DNA of 64,000 nt. Source: Paramarasmius palmivorus. Its lineage: Eukaryota > Basidiomycota > Agaricomycetes > Agaricales > Marasmiaceae. How positions within the stretch are numbered: position 1 is the first letter of the stretch; every line of letters begins with the position of its first letter. Under the pieces are notes generated by a model that saw only the letters and a program-made list of their open reading frames with translations, had not been told where the DNA came from and made no database searches. Shown here piece by piece: positions 1-9,186 of this stretch. The stretch spans positions 62,001 to 126,000 of the forward strand of contig JAYKXP010000057.1 in NCBI GenBank assembly GCA_037176845.1. The letters are read 5' to 3'. Position numbers and translations under genes: made by a program.

Positions 1-979
1 TTCTAGCCAGGAACTATGCTCCTTCGGCGAGCAATCCACTGACTGAAAGTCTGCATCAGAGTGGTAGTATATAGGGACGTCAAGACTGGAGCAAGCCGAT
101 ACGAATTTAGTGATAAGCGTTAAATATATAAGAAATAAGACTCACAAAGAAGGATATTCAGAAGCATCTGTTGGCTCCCAGGCAACAGATATCTTATACT
201 CCACTCCGAAGGACCCTGATGTCACGTTGGATCCACCGGACCCGGAAGGATGGTCACGATCGGCGTAGGCGACAGTGGGCGCTGGGGAAAGTTTGAATGT
301 CGGAGGAAGTTCTTCTCCAGACCTGCAACTACGAGGAAGCTCGAATTCGAAGGGGTAAATACGGTCTCCCTTCGTATTCGTCGTATTGATATTGAGACTG
401 GAAGCGCTTGGCCGTCGTCTGATGGTTGAGCTGAAGGCATCCCTGAACGAGGAACGCATGGGAAGGAACTCTGAACTCGGCGACACGGGTACGGTTCTAG
501 TGGAGGAGAAAAAAATATGCTTTCGTCTGTCAGGATTGCTTGAGCTGCCTCCAGTCTGATCATGCATCTGGGACTCGGGGAAGGAGAAAGCCCCCTCAAT
601 CTATAATACAATTAGTAGGTATACTTGACGATAGAAATACAACACGTACTGAAATGGACAAGCGTCCAGAATGCGTACAGCTGGGGTCAAGTGTAACTGT
701 TCCGCCGACTTTGTCGCCATCACCAAACACTGGAGTCATAACCCGATGGCCATGCGAGCCAACAACCTTAACTGAAGGACTATGTATCCGCACTTCAAGC
801 TGAAGTGATCTAAACGCGACGAAAATAGTCAGTACACGCGGGAATGACAGAACTTCTTTGAGAAGTTCTTACCGGTGAACGGATACATGTGGATATGCGG
901 CGGTGGTTGAGAGCGGAATGAAACTTGATGGCGGACGATTTTCGTTAGCTGACAGTGACTCGACACGACGACGGAGCAT
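1..979 (-). CDS. Arrestin-like domain protein, 3' end beyond the window
   Basis: This is the N-terminal part of an arrestin-fold protein, a family that usually acts as an adaptor for ubiquitination or endocytosis of membrane proteins. Exons read 979-873, 809-650, 600-146 and 85 to the left edge, joined by GT-AG introns in a consistent phase. The start MLRRRVESLS follows a pyrimidine-rich leader. Next come a beta-sandwich segment (VKVVGSHGHRVMTPVFGDGD, then GGTVTLDPSC), a Ser-rich linker, and the typical FEFELPRSCRSGEELPP and VEYKISVAWEP strands. The last visible exon continues as LLDVPIYYHSD. The C-terminal arrestin half and any PPxY motif lie outside the window. Family assignment rests on recognising these conserved strands and is fairly secure; the exact cargo cannot be told. 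The start codon is inferred because it gives an open exon that splices in frame. Confidence 0.72.
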
Positions 980-1230
980 TTAAGAGAGCGGAAGGGAATG
1001 AAGTGAGCGGAAAAGGCCCCGGTCGAAGAGCAGATCAGGAGAAGGGAGAAAGTAAAAGGAGAGAAAGGATATATACGAAGTGAGCATCTTTCCAGGTTCA
1101 CGCGCTTGCCATGAGAGCACAAATCAGTAACTCAATAAGTGACATACCCATCTAACAGAAGAAGAGGTTATCTTGGTTGCGCGGAGATCGAACAGGTTAC
1201 CCGTCAAACCGAGGAACTGGAACCCACTCC

Positions 1231-1706
1231 CAATCGTGACCATGCCGTCACGAGTAGCGGACATCATCTATTGGCTGGAAATGGCTGCACTGCGACGGAT
1301 CCGGGTCTGCAACATATTCGCAGGTCTAGTTCTCTAATTATTTGGCTAGAAGTGGTTGAACAAATTCTCAATATCAAAGATGGATGAAATTGTGAAAACC
1401 ATGGCGTCGAGTCTGCTTCCTTCAACATTCCGTGATAGATATCTTACCGTCACTGAGCCCCAATACTTTCCCATTGGAGAGCCAAGTTTACTCAACAATG
1501 TCGCCTTCCAAGTCCGTATGGGTCAAGCGTAAGCGCGGAGAAGTTCAGGGTTGTGCCCGCAAAGGCTTCGCTTTTCGGCAACCGCCTCGGTGGCTTTCCC
1601 TGACGACACCGGATTGTCGCAGAGGAAACCTTAGAAACCTCCGTTTTTGCGATTTCCTAGGCCTCAAATCCCGGAATATCAAAAAATAATAATCAGTGCC
1701 TACTAG
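1231..1706 (+). CDS. Putative orphan exons, unknown protein
   Basis: I do not recognise this product. An open stretch starting near the ATG at 1231 (MPSRVADIIYWLEMAALRRI) can be joined across a 45-nt intron (about 1306-1350, with a CTAAT branch point) to a second open segment, RKWLNKFSISKMDEIVKTM. This continues to FRDRYLTVTEPQYFPIGEP and SLLNNVAFQVRMG. A donor at about 1549 and an acceptor near 1661 would give a short last exon ending at 1706. Residue composition looks like protein rather than random sequence, and the splice signals are plausible. No family motif is visible, the upstream boundary is uncertain, and the model could be a decayed fragment. Confidence 0.28.
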
Positions 1707-3123
1707 GTGCCTCCAAAAAATGCCACGAACTGTCATCTTTCTCTGACAGAATCATGAGCTGCTACTCACATGGGGAAGGAGAAATATTGGACCACGTTCT
1801 GATGGAAACATTGACAGAAATATTTGATGGACCATGCAGGTACAACACTCGATCTACAATATCAGATCTCCACGCTAAGATAGGAAACGAATTATCCTCA
1901 CTTGTATGCTTGTCTTGGTAATCGGTGGCTTTAGACGAGGGAAAACTCGGGGAAAGCCCCAGGCTGTGAGGTCGTAGTCTATGACGCCTTGAAGCGGTCA
2001 CCATAAACTAATACTATTTGAGCTTTGGAGTTCACTGCCAGGCATGTCTAAGAAAATTAGAAAGACTGAACCTGAATGTCAACGAAAACCACTAGACCGA
2101 AACACTCTAGGATACCCGAGGACAGGGAAACGAGAAAGTGTATTGTTTAAAGTGCACATGACAATAGTGGCTGCAGAACGGAGGATTAAGAAGACTGAAA
2201 GGTCATATGCAGTACCTCTTCAAATTACTCGGCGCGAGGGGAAGGGAAGAGCTTCGCAGTATGCACAGAATTGTGCTGAATAGTAGCGGAGCTCAAACGG
2301 AACAACAGGGCCCATCAGTTTCTCTACATCGCCAGGTTTGGCGAAGAGAGTGAGAGTCTGAAGTAACCTAAAACTCGAAGATCTAGTACTACAGGGGGTA
2401 AATCCAAGAACGACGTCTGAATTTCCCCGACCCATGAGCCTTATGACTGACGAGGGCAAGAATCTGTGACAATGGTGAGAGCAGGTCAGTGCTTGTGACT
2501 GGCATACATAGCATCGGCGGACGGGACGTCTTAATTAGCCTGGGAGAGCGGAAGGCAAGGAAGACACGGAACCGTAGAATCAAAGATTATATGGCGTAGT
2601 CTGTGTCGGTGATAATGAGATGAGAATATCAACGACGAAAGTTCCCAAATCATTATTCAAACATTTCCACCTGCTGACAATATATGCGAGCATGCGACCG
2701 GCCGCTATCCGGAGGAGGATGGCCACACGTCGAGGAGCAAGTAACAAGGGGGAAAGCTTGATCATGAGGCGCTTTTTACCGACAGTTTGAAATGGAAGAT
2801 GACCTGGGCGACCCAAAAGCTAGAGACAGCAGTAAAATGAAATCCAAGGTACGTCCAGATAGACAGCGACATTTGCCTAGATCAGGGCTTGCAATAAATG
2901 TGATTCGACCTGGCGACCAACTTGAAACCAGATATTGGAGGCCAGATAAGTCTGGAAAGCTTTGAAGTTTAGCGGATCGTCGCGGTAGCAGAGCAACCAT
3001 TGTTGGGGTCTGTTTTGACGAGGATCATTGTAATCACGGGAGATAAGATAATCCGCGTCGGGCTCACCTCACCCTCATCAACCCATTTACCAGCACTGGT
3101 TGCACCATTACCGCCTTATTCAA
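1707..3123. other. Gene-poor stretch
   Basis: No gene can be supported here. Several 60-80 codon frames exist on both strands, including a Lys/Arg-rich one at 2044-2283, but none has a recognisable domain, a good start context with splice partners, or biased composition. The right end should hold the promoter of the reductase that begins at 3124. Confidence 0.4.
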
Positions 3124-4461
3124 ATGAGAGTAATCATCACTGGAAAGTTTTTACAGCACTTTTTGGGGTACTCACAGTAGCTGACGGTCAATCGCAGGTG
3201 CATCTGGTGTTCTTGGCTCCGCGATACGTGACGCTTTCAAATCTCACAAACCTGATTGCGAAATTCTTGCTCTGTCCAATACTCGCACGGGAGATGGACT
3301 GGTACCGCTTGATCTGACGAACAGAGATGCTGTCGACAATAAATTCAAAGAGTTCAAACCTAACTGTTCGTTTAGAGGGACTGGAAAATAGATGAAGTGC
3401 TGATCGCCGCCCAGGGATCATACACTGTGCTGCCGAACGACGACCAGATGTCGCCGAGAAGGTGCGTTCCTTTGGCAGGATGAAGACAAGACCGATATCT
3501 AATGGTTACCAGGATCCTGAAGCAACGCGGAGAGTTCGTTTGGATTTGCGCTACTTTTGTGGATCCCACAGTTAACTGGTCATACAGCTCAACGCCCAAG
3601 TACCAGCACATTTAGCCTCTCTGGCGAAGACTCTTGGGAGCACGATTATCTATATATCAACGGGTTGGTTTTCCTAAAAACTCAATGGGACATTTACCAA
3701 AGGCTTCCTGTACTTAGACTACGTGTTTGATGGAACGTCGCCTCCCTATACGCCATCGGCGCAAACGAATCCCCTCAACCTATACGGACAAACAAAGAAA
3801 GACGGAGAGGAAGCAGTGTTATCGATTGATGGAGCTAAAGCCGTGGTATTGAGGGTTCCTGTTCTGTAAGATGCCGCCAGCTTTTTTTCCCGTTTGATAT
3901 AGTTACTGACTTCTCCTAGTTACGGACCTGCACCGAAGAATTCGGATAGCGCTGTGAACATCTTGCTCGATGTTGTGCAAGATCAGTCAGGGAAGGAATA
4001 CAAGATGGATCACTATGCAACCCGGTTCCCCACAAACATCCAAGACATCGCTGGCTTTCTTGTTAGGCTGACAGGCATGTCGACCATCTCTCACACCCAC
4101 ACACTTCAAGTTAATATTTTACGCAACCCGACCCCACAGATCTCAAGAAGCCCATACCCCCAATTCTCCACTACTCTGCGGCTGAGCCTTTCACAAAGGT
4201 TTGTCAGCTGTCTTCCCCATGATCCCCTCGCGCTCACTGATAATCCTCTCCAAGTATGAGATGTGCTTGATATTCGCCAAAATTCTTGGACTGCCACACA
4301 GGCACATCATTCCAGACGCGGAGCCTCCTACAGGTGCTAGTGCAGCGTCCCGCCCCAAGAACTGTCAACTGTACACAAAGGAAACTGAAGATCTCGGTGT
4401 CGAAGGTGGACTCGGGCTCTCTCTGTTCGAGGAATGGTGGACAGCATATCTCAAGAAGTAG
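3124..4461 (+). CDS. RmlD/MAT2B-type NAD(P)-binding reductase
   Basis: Rossmann-fold short-chain protein of the RmlD substrate-binding family, which includes dTDP-4-dehydrorhamnose reductases and the regulatory beta subunit of methionine adenosyltransferase. The deduced protein is 299 residues, the normal family length. Exons: 3124-3142, 3198-3365, 3415-3461, 3513-3533, 3588-3663, 3718-3865, 3920-4074, 4140-4198, 4255-4461. Visible signatures are the nucleotide loop MRVIITGASGVLGS, IIHCAAERRPDVAEK, the ISTDYVFDG strand, and the catalytic-type YGQTKKDGE (YxxxK). The end is SLFEEWWTAYLKK. In animals and fungi this arrangement usually marks MAT2B-like proteins, but sequence alone cannot separate regulator from enzyme. 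Two oddities: the first intron donor reads GAAAGT instead of GTAAGT, and the intron at 4075-4139 has a GC donor. If the first donor is truly non-functional, the gene is impaired. Confidence 0.8.
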
Positions 4462-4690
4462 CGTGGACAACTCCCGTGAAGTACGCAGGAAGGAATAGAA
4501 GTATGAAAGTGAAGTTCTTGATGTACAAATAGTCATTTTAATACATACAAATTTGTTGCATTCCATTTCTTCTGGGACGTCTGTTACTCTATTTCGCGGT
4601 TGTATAGATCGAAATAAGTGCCGTTTGCTTCCTATCATGCATCCATATCACCCCATACCCAAGTATGGGTCCATGCCGTTCAGTTTCCCT

Positions 4691-5064
4691 CTAGGTCGAA
4701 CGTTCCAATTTATCCGCCAAACTCTCCCCCATAATGTGAGCTTTGGAACCCGTTGAGTTTGTTTCCTGTATACGGGTAAGAGACCGGTCAGAAGTCCATA
4801 GAGATGTCTCCAAAAGGTCCGCAACATACCTTTGTTTCACTCTGAGCACCTGCGAAATATTCTTATCACCACCTTCCCGTTAGTAAAGGCTCTATTTCTC
4901 GAAGAAGGCTTCTTACGTTTTCTTTGGTCCGCGTCCGGAATGGCTTCGACATTGCTTTTCCCTTCAGCAACGGCGTTTACGGATGAGGCACCCAAAGGAA
5001 TATGGGAACCAGTCGCCTCGAGCGGAGGTGAGTTTGTTCCATGTGTAGCCCTCGTCGATGACAT
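4691..5064 (-). CDS. Small hypothetical protein, 80 residues
   Basis: Three exons (5064-4917, 4849-4830, 4765-4691) join in frame through clean GT-AG introns of 67 and 64 bp to give 80 residues. It starts MSSTRATHGTNSPPLEATGS and ends HIMGESLADKLERST. The protein is hydrophilic, with a Ser/Thr/Glu-rich body, one basic patch (DADQRKRAQ) and no membrane segment. I do not recognise a family. Support comes from two independent introns both keeping phase, including a 20-nt middle exon, and a clear ATG after a pyrimidine-rich leader. It lies tail to tail with the MAT2B-like gene, about 230 bp apart. Confidence 0.55.
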
Positions 5065-5562
5065 GATGAATGAAAGAAGTTGTTCAGGTATGGATATCCG
5101 AGTGGATAGAGGTTGTTAAGGACGATGAAGTCTAGTTATGTCCAAGTTATGTCCTTATAAAAGTATGGTGGTTTGAGTCAACGTCATGCCCGTGTCAGAG
5201 GTGGAGTTTGAAATAGTCCCACCCAACGGGACCTGGTGCCGTGCTCCTCCTCCTCCAATGCGTTTTCCTCAATCCCGCGTTTCTAGTTAGCAATTAGATC
5301 TATCTTTGCAGTAATGCTTGCGTCTAAGTACTGCTACCCCTACAAATGTCCCAGTACAATAACAATAAATCACAGCCGAAGGGAGCAAAATACAGGAGGA
5401 AGAAAAGCTGAATGCGCATGCGAAAGTATGACGATAGCACCAACGAATAAGTATCCGCACAACATTACAAGAGAACAACGGTCTAGCTGTATGTGTATGG
5501 GAACACGAAAGAAGATCATGTCGTCGATGTATGGCCAATGAAGACAGCTTCGGATCAATCAT
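5065..5562. other. Intergenic region between two minus-strand genes
   Basis: Holds the upstream region of the 80-residue gene and the 3' flank of the transporter. Short open frames on both strands overlap each other and show no domain. Nothing else is supported. Confidence 0.4.
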
Positions 5563-6908
5563 TTATTTTCCACCAGATACCCTTTTGTAAGCAATAAGAC
5601 CAGCAAGGGCAATCGAATACCCTTCAAACCAACACATGAGCAATCATCAAGAGATGCACAAAGGTTATTGACTTACCAAAGACCTGGAGAGGTGTTACAG
5701 TCGAGCCGAAGATCAAGACCGAACCGGTGATCAGTAGGATATCCTATAGTTGACTATAGTTAGTTTGATAACCTTCCTCGAGTAACAGTGCACCATCACC
5801 TTGAACACCCCTGCGAGAGTAAGTACAAGACCACTAGCGGCACCTACGAGGAACACGGCTGCGATGTTCAGTAAGAATGCCACCGAGGCATTCGTAATCA
5901 GGATCACCGGCCCTATCCTGGCAAGTTCGTAGAACGGCGCAAGTCCCTCCGTTAACGGAATCGCAAACAGATTTAATACGGCACAGACGGGAGCATAGTA
6001 ATGCAGTGACACAAGAGGGTCCATCTTCAGACCATGTAATAGGATCTGAATCATCACAAGCCGCGAGGCCTCGAACTAATCAAGGGTTATTATTAGCGGA
6101 CGGGTTCAATTTAGTTTCATTAGTTTCAGGGACGACTTACAGCAACAGCAGCAGCTTGCACGATGAAACCGAACAAGTTGAACTTTAGTTCGCCATGGGA
6201 TGCAAGAGCAACGCCAGCGGAAATCATGAACACGATCACAGCAAGTTTCTTGCTGGGATCCTGCAAGCGGAAAGTCCACGATATCAAGAGAATCGCAACT
6301 GGAGTGAACGCCTGCAAAGCGGAGAAATTACGTTAGCAACTGTCCATTCGCAATGTCGATGGCTCCGACATGGCATGATGGCGCTGTCGGAGACACATAC
6401 CTTGAGCATCTGTATGTAAGATACGCTGAGGTAGAGATAAGCCGTGTTGCTTAGTATGAGGCTTCCGCTGAACAGAACGCCGATAGGCAATATTGACTTG
6501 AAGAACATGTCCTTGCTCATGTTAACGTCCTTTGCGCCATCAAGAAGCGATGTGGTCCGTTGCAGGATACGTGTACCAATGGCCTGAAGGTAAATCAACA
6601 GCATTGAGTATTTTGAATGACGTGGACGACGAACTGGAGGGACTCACAGCAAAGGTCAAGTGCCATGTAACGGTAAACACTGGATACCTGAAGTTGAGGG
6701 AATTGTAGAGGTAGTTGTTGTATATGATGACCGTCGAGCTGAGGACTATCCAAACCGGGATGATCATAGAGGCCGAGAGTCTTGGCTTGGGTTTCGGTGT
6801 TGTTGCTACCGCGGGGGAAGGCAGAGGTGATTCCACTTCGAAAGCCTTCTCATCTTCCCGTAGAATCTTCTGAACCTCGGATGTATGCTGCTTCTCCTCT
6901 TGCGACAT
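5563..6908 (-). CDS. TPT-family (DMT superfamily) sugar-phosphate/nucleotide-sugar transporter
   Basis: Polytopic Golgi/ER-type antiporter of the triose-phosphate translocator family, expected to exchange sugar phosphates or nucleotide sugars. Six exons (6908-6648, 6583-6401, 6311-6141, 6075-5800, 5743-5677, 5621-5563) give 338 residues, the usual size. After a hydrophilic N-terminus the helices follow the family order: [33 protein letters not shown], [31 protein letters not shown], a second repeat with [20 protein letters not shown] and [14 protein letters not shown], and a final [13 protein letters not shown] helix. The ATG at 6908 is chosen because it directly precedes the conserved body and follows a short leader. 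Substrate cannot be predicted. It is head to head with the ketopantoate reductase gene, 392 bp apart. Confidence 0.88.
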
Positions 6909-7205
6909 GGTAGAGACAAAGGAATGTGTCGCCGATGGTGGTTGCTGTGGAAGCCTGAAAGGTCGAAGTGAGGTGATAAGAAAAGCTAAATTGGACAATT
7001 TAAATTGTGTTTAGTGGGCTGTGACAGATCCCAACTAGGAAAGGATACGAACAGCGACAAGGTCTGACCCAATGACGAGGGCAATGAGGGGAGCGGCTCA
7101 ACCAAGAGGGACTGAGAAGGAGACTCTCGAGTCTCAGTCGAGGAGGACGAAAGGAACCCTGCTCGCGTTCCCAGTTCAAATTTCGGCTGTGTGGGCACTG
7201 GGGGC

Positions 7206-7236
7206 GTCACTGTCACAAAGTGACACACCGTGACAC
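7206..7236. promoter_or_regulatory. GTGAC inverted/direct repeat cluster in divergent promoter
   Basis: Within 31 bp there are GTCAC (7206-7210), TGTCAC (7211-7216), GTGACAC (7220-7226) and GTGACAC (7230-7236). TGTCAC-AAA-GTGACA at 7211-7225 is a perfect inverted repeat with a 3-bp spacer. It lies about 65-95 bp upstream of the reductase ATG and about 300 bp upstream of the transporter ATG. A dimeric transcription factor site is the simplest reading, but the factor is unknown. Confidence 0.4.
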
Positions 7237-7300
7237 TCGCCCTGAGTTGCCCTGCAACTTGAGCTTGCGCTGCAGTGTCCAATTATCTCCTTTTTTTGGC

Positions 7301-8809
7301 ATGGCTACGCAACCTATGAAGGAAATCTTGCTCGTTGGATTTGGAGCTGTTGGTGCAATATGTGAGCGCTCTGAACATACTTCTTCATTCATATCTTGCT
7401 CACGCTGACTTCAGCCAAAAAGATTCGCTGATCATCAAACGTAGTGGGCTTGCAAGAGTGACTGCAGTGGCAAGGAGCAACTTTGATGTCGTAAATCGTT
7501 GGTGATGTTGTCTAATTTCATGAAGACATTCTCATTAGTGCACTGTAGGAGATGGGATGCACTTCAAGAGCCAGAAATACGGCGATATACCGGGATGGAG
7601 ACCTGATAGATGTGGGTACTATTCGACTGTGTTCAGGCAAGGATAACGCTAACTCTCGAACTTCAGTATGCAACTCTGTTGCCAGTGCAGCAGATCAAGC
7701 CTATGATTATGTCGTACTCACCACCAAGGCCGTGCCAGATCTGATCAAGACGCCTAATGTCCTCGCACCGCTACTTTCTTTACCCTACGTGGGTAGGTTC
7801 CCTCAGCCAGCATACGTCGTCCTTCAGAATGGGCTGAACGTGGAAGTGGACCTTTACAACGCCATCAAGAAGCTTGAACAGGGCAAGCCCAAGGTCATTG
7901 GCACTTCGTTGTATATCGGAGCCAATCTTCTTTCACCCAATGTGGTTGAGCATAACAATTTCGTGAGTAGACCAGCTCGTATCCATTCTTACAATCATCG
8001 ATCTGTCTCTCCAGGACCGACCTACCCTTGGGATTTATCGACCGAATGACTATACAACTACTACGAATAACACGGAGGAAAGTGATGTTCTAAATGGCAT
8101 GGCATCCATTCTAGAAGCGGGGGGAAGTACTGTCAAAGTTGTACCGGAAATTCAGCGGGTCAAGTTTGCAAAAAATTTCTGGAATGTCGCGTTCTCCTCG
8201 TTCTCTACATTAACCAAGTGCGTGCCTGCCACGACAGGATCTATGCTGACATTCATATTTCTTCCAGTTACACCTTGCCTGCTTTATTCCGATTACCACC
8301 CGGTGTGCAAGCCACATATTCACCCTATGTGTCGCCCAAAACGGCGGACCTCATCAATCAGTATACAATACCAACTATCGAAGCCATCCTCCAGGAGTTG
8401 ATTACCCTAGGTAGAGTTACTAACTTTCTGATAAGCTGCCAGTCTCTAATTGTTGTATCAGGGCGGGCTTTGGGTTTCCCCGATAATGAAGACGGTCTTC
8501 CTTCGAGCCATGTTCACGACACCCTCGAGAACACCAAACGAATCCATAACTCCCCGGATAGTGTCCATATACCGAGTATGCTCCTTGATGCACGGAGGGG
8601 CCAACCTATAGAAGTCGAAGTCATTTTCGGGGAGGTGGTGAGAATGGCCAGGGAGAGGAACGTCCCTGCTCCTGTAAGTGAATCTTGTTACTGTGGGCTT
8701 GAACACTTTTACTAACTTGTCCTCGGTATTCCAGAGGATCGAGACATTATATGCTCTTCTGCTCGTAGTCCAAAATCAGATTATAAGACAGATAGAAAGT
8801 TCAAGTTAG
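7301..8809 (+). CDS. Ketopantoate reductase (2-dehydropantoate 2-reductase) family
   Basis: NADPH-dependent reductase family that makes pantoate for coenzyme A synthesis; fungi also carry paralogues of unknown substrate. Eight exons (7301-7361, 7423-7497, 7549-7611, 7667-7962, 8015-8217, 8268-8410, 8462-8673, 8735-8809) give 375 residues, within the fungal range. The N-terminus shows the dinucleotide loop LLVGFGAVGAIY. Further signatures are YDYVVLTTKAVPDL, VVLQNGLNVEVDLY, the catalytic-type VKFAKNFWNVAFSS (Lys with following Asn), and the C-terminal SMLLDARRGQPIEVEVIFGE helix. The last is the hallmark of the ApbA C-terminal domain. Intron 1 uses the acceptor AAAAG at 7422 rather than the nearer TTCAG, since only the former restores the frame. 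Confidence 0.88.
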
Positions 8810-9186
8810 ATAGCACTGTACGAGCATCACAATGTTCAATTCGACTAGTACTTGGCCAATTTTTTTAGCAACCCGACTTGGATGAGTGGACGAGTCAGAC
8901 TGGGCGTTACATATATTCGGCTCCGCTCGGTCGGCGTTTGCCGTATACTATATAACGACCGCCGGAACTTTGGGGTTCATTAAGGTTGTTGAACTTCACA
9001 CTGTCAACATCGTGGCCGCTGGTGGCAGGTTGAAGCTCAACGCAAGGACGATCGTCATTCCTTCTACTAGCGAACAATTACTCTTTCACCTCATTACAAA
9101 CCTTCTGTGCTCTGCGTGATACACTCTCTTTTCACGCAGCTACAGAACACTACGCTTGCAACCAAACCCGCGAACGAAACAACAAT
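8810..9186. other. Intergenic region upstream of Argonaute
   Basis: Contains the 3' flank of the reductase and the Argonaute promoter. A GCTACAGAACAC leader and an A-rich context precede the ATG at 9187. No gene is supported, and no strong TATA box is seen. Confidence 0.4.

Noticed and set aside
2044..2283. 79-residue Lys/Arg-rich frame
   Set aside because: No domain, no supported start or intron partners, and overlapping frames on the other strand are equally long.
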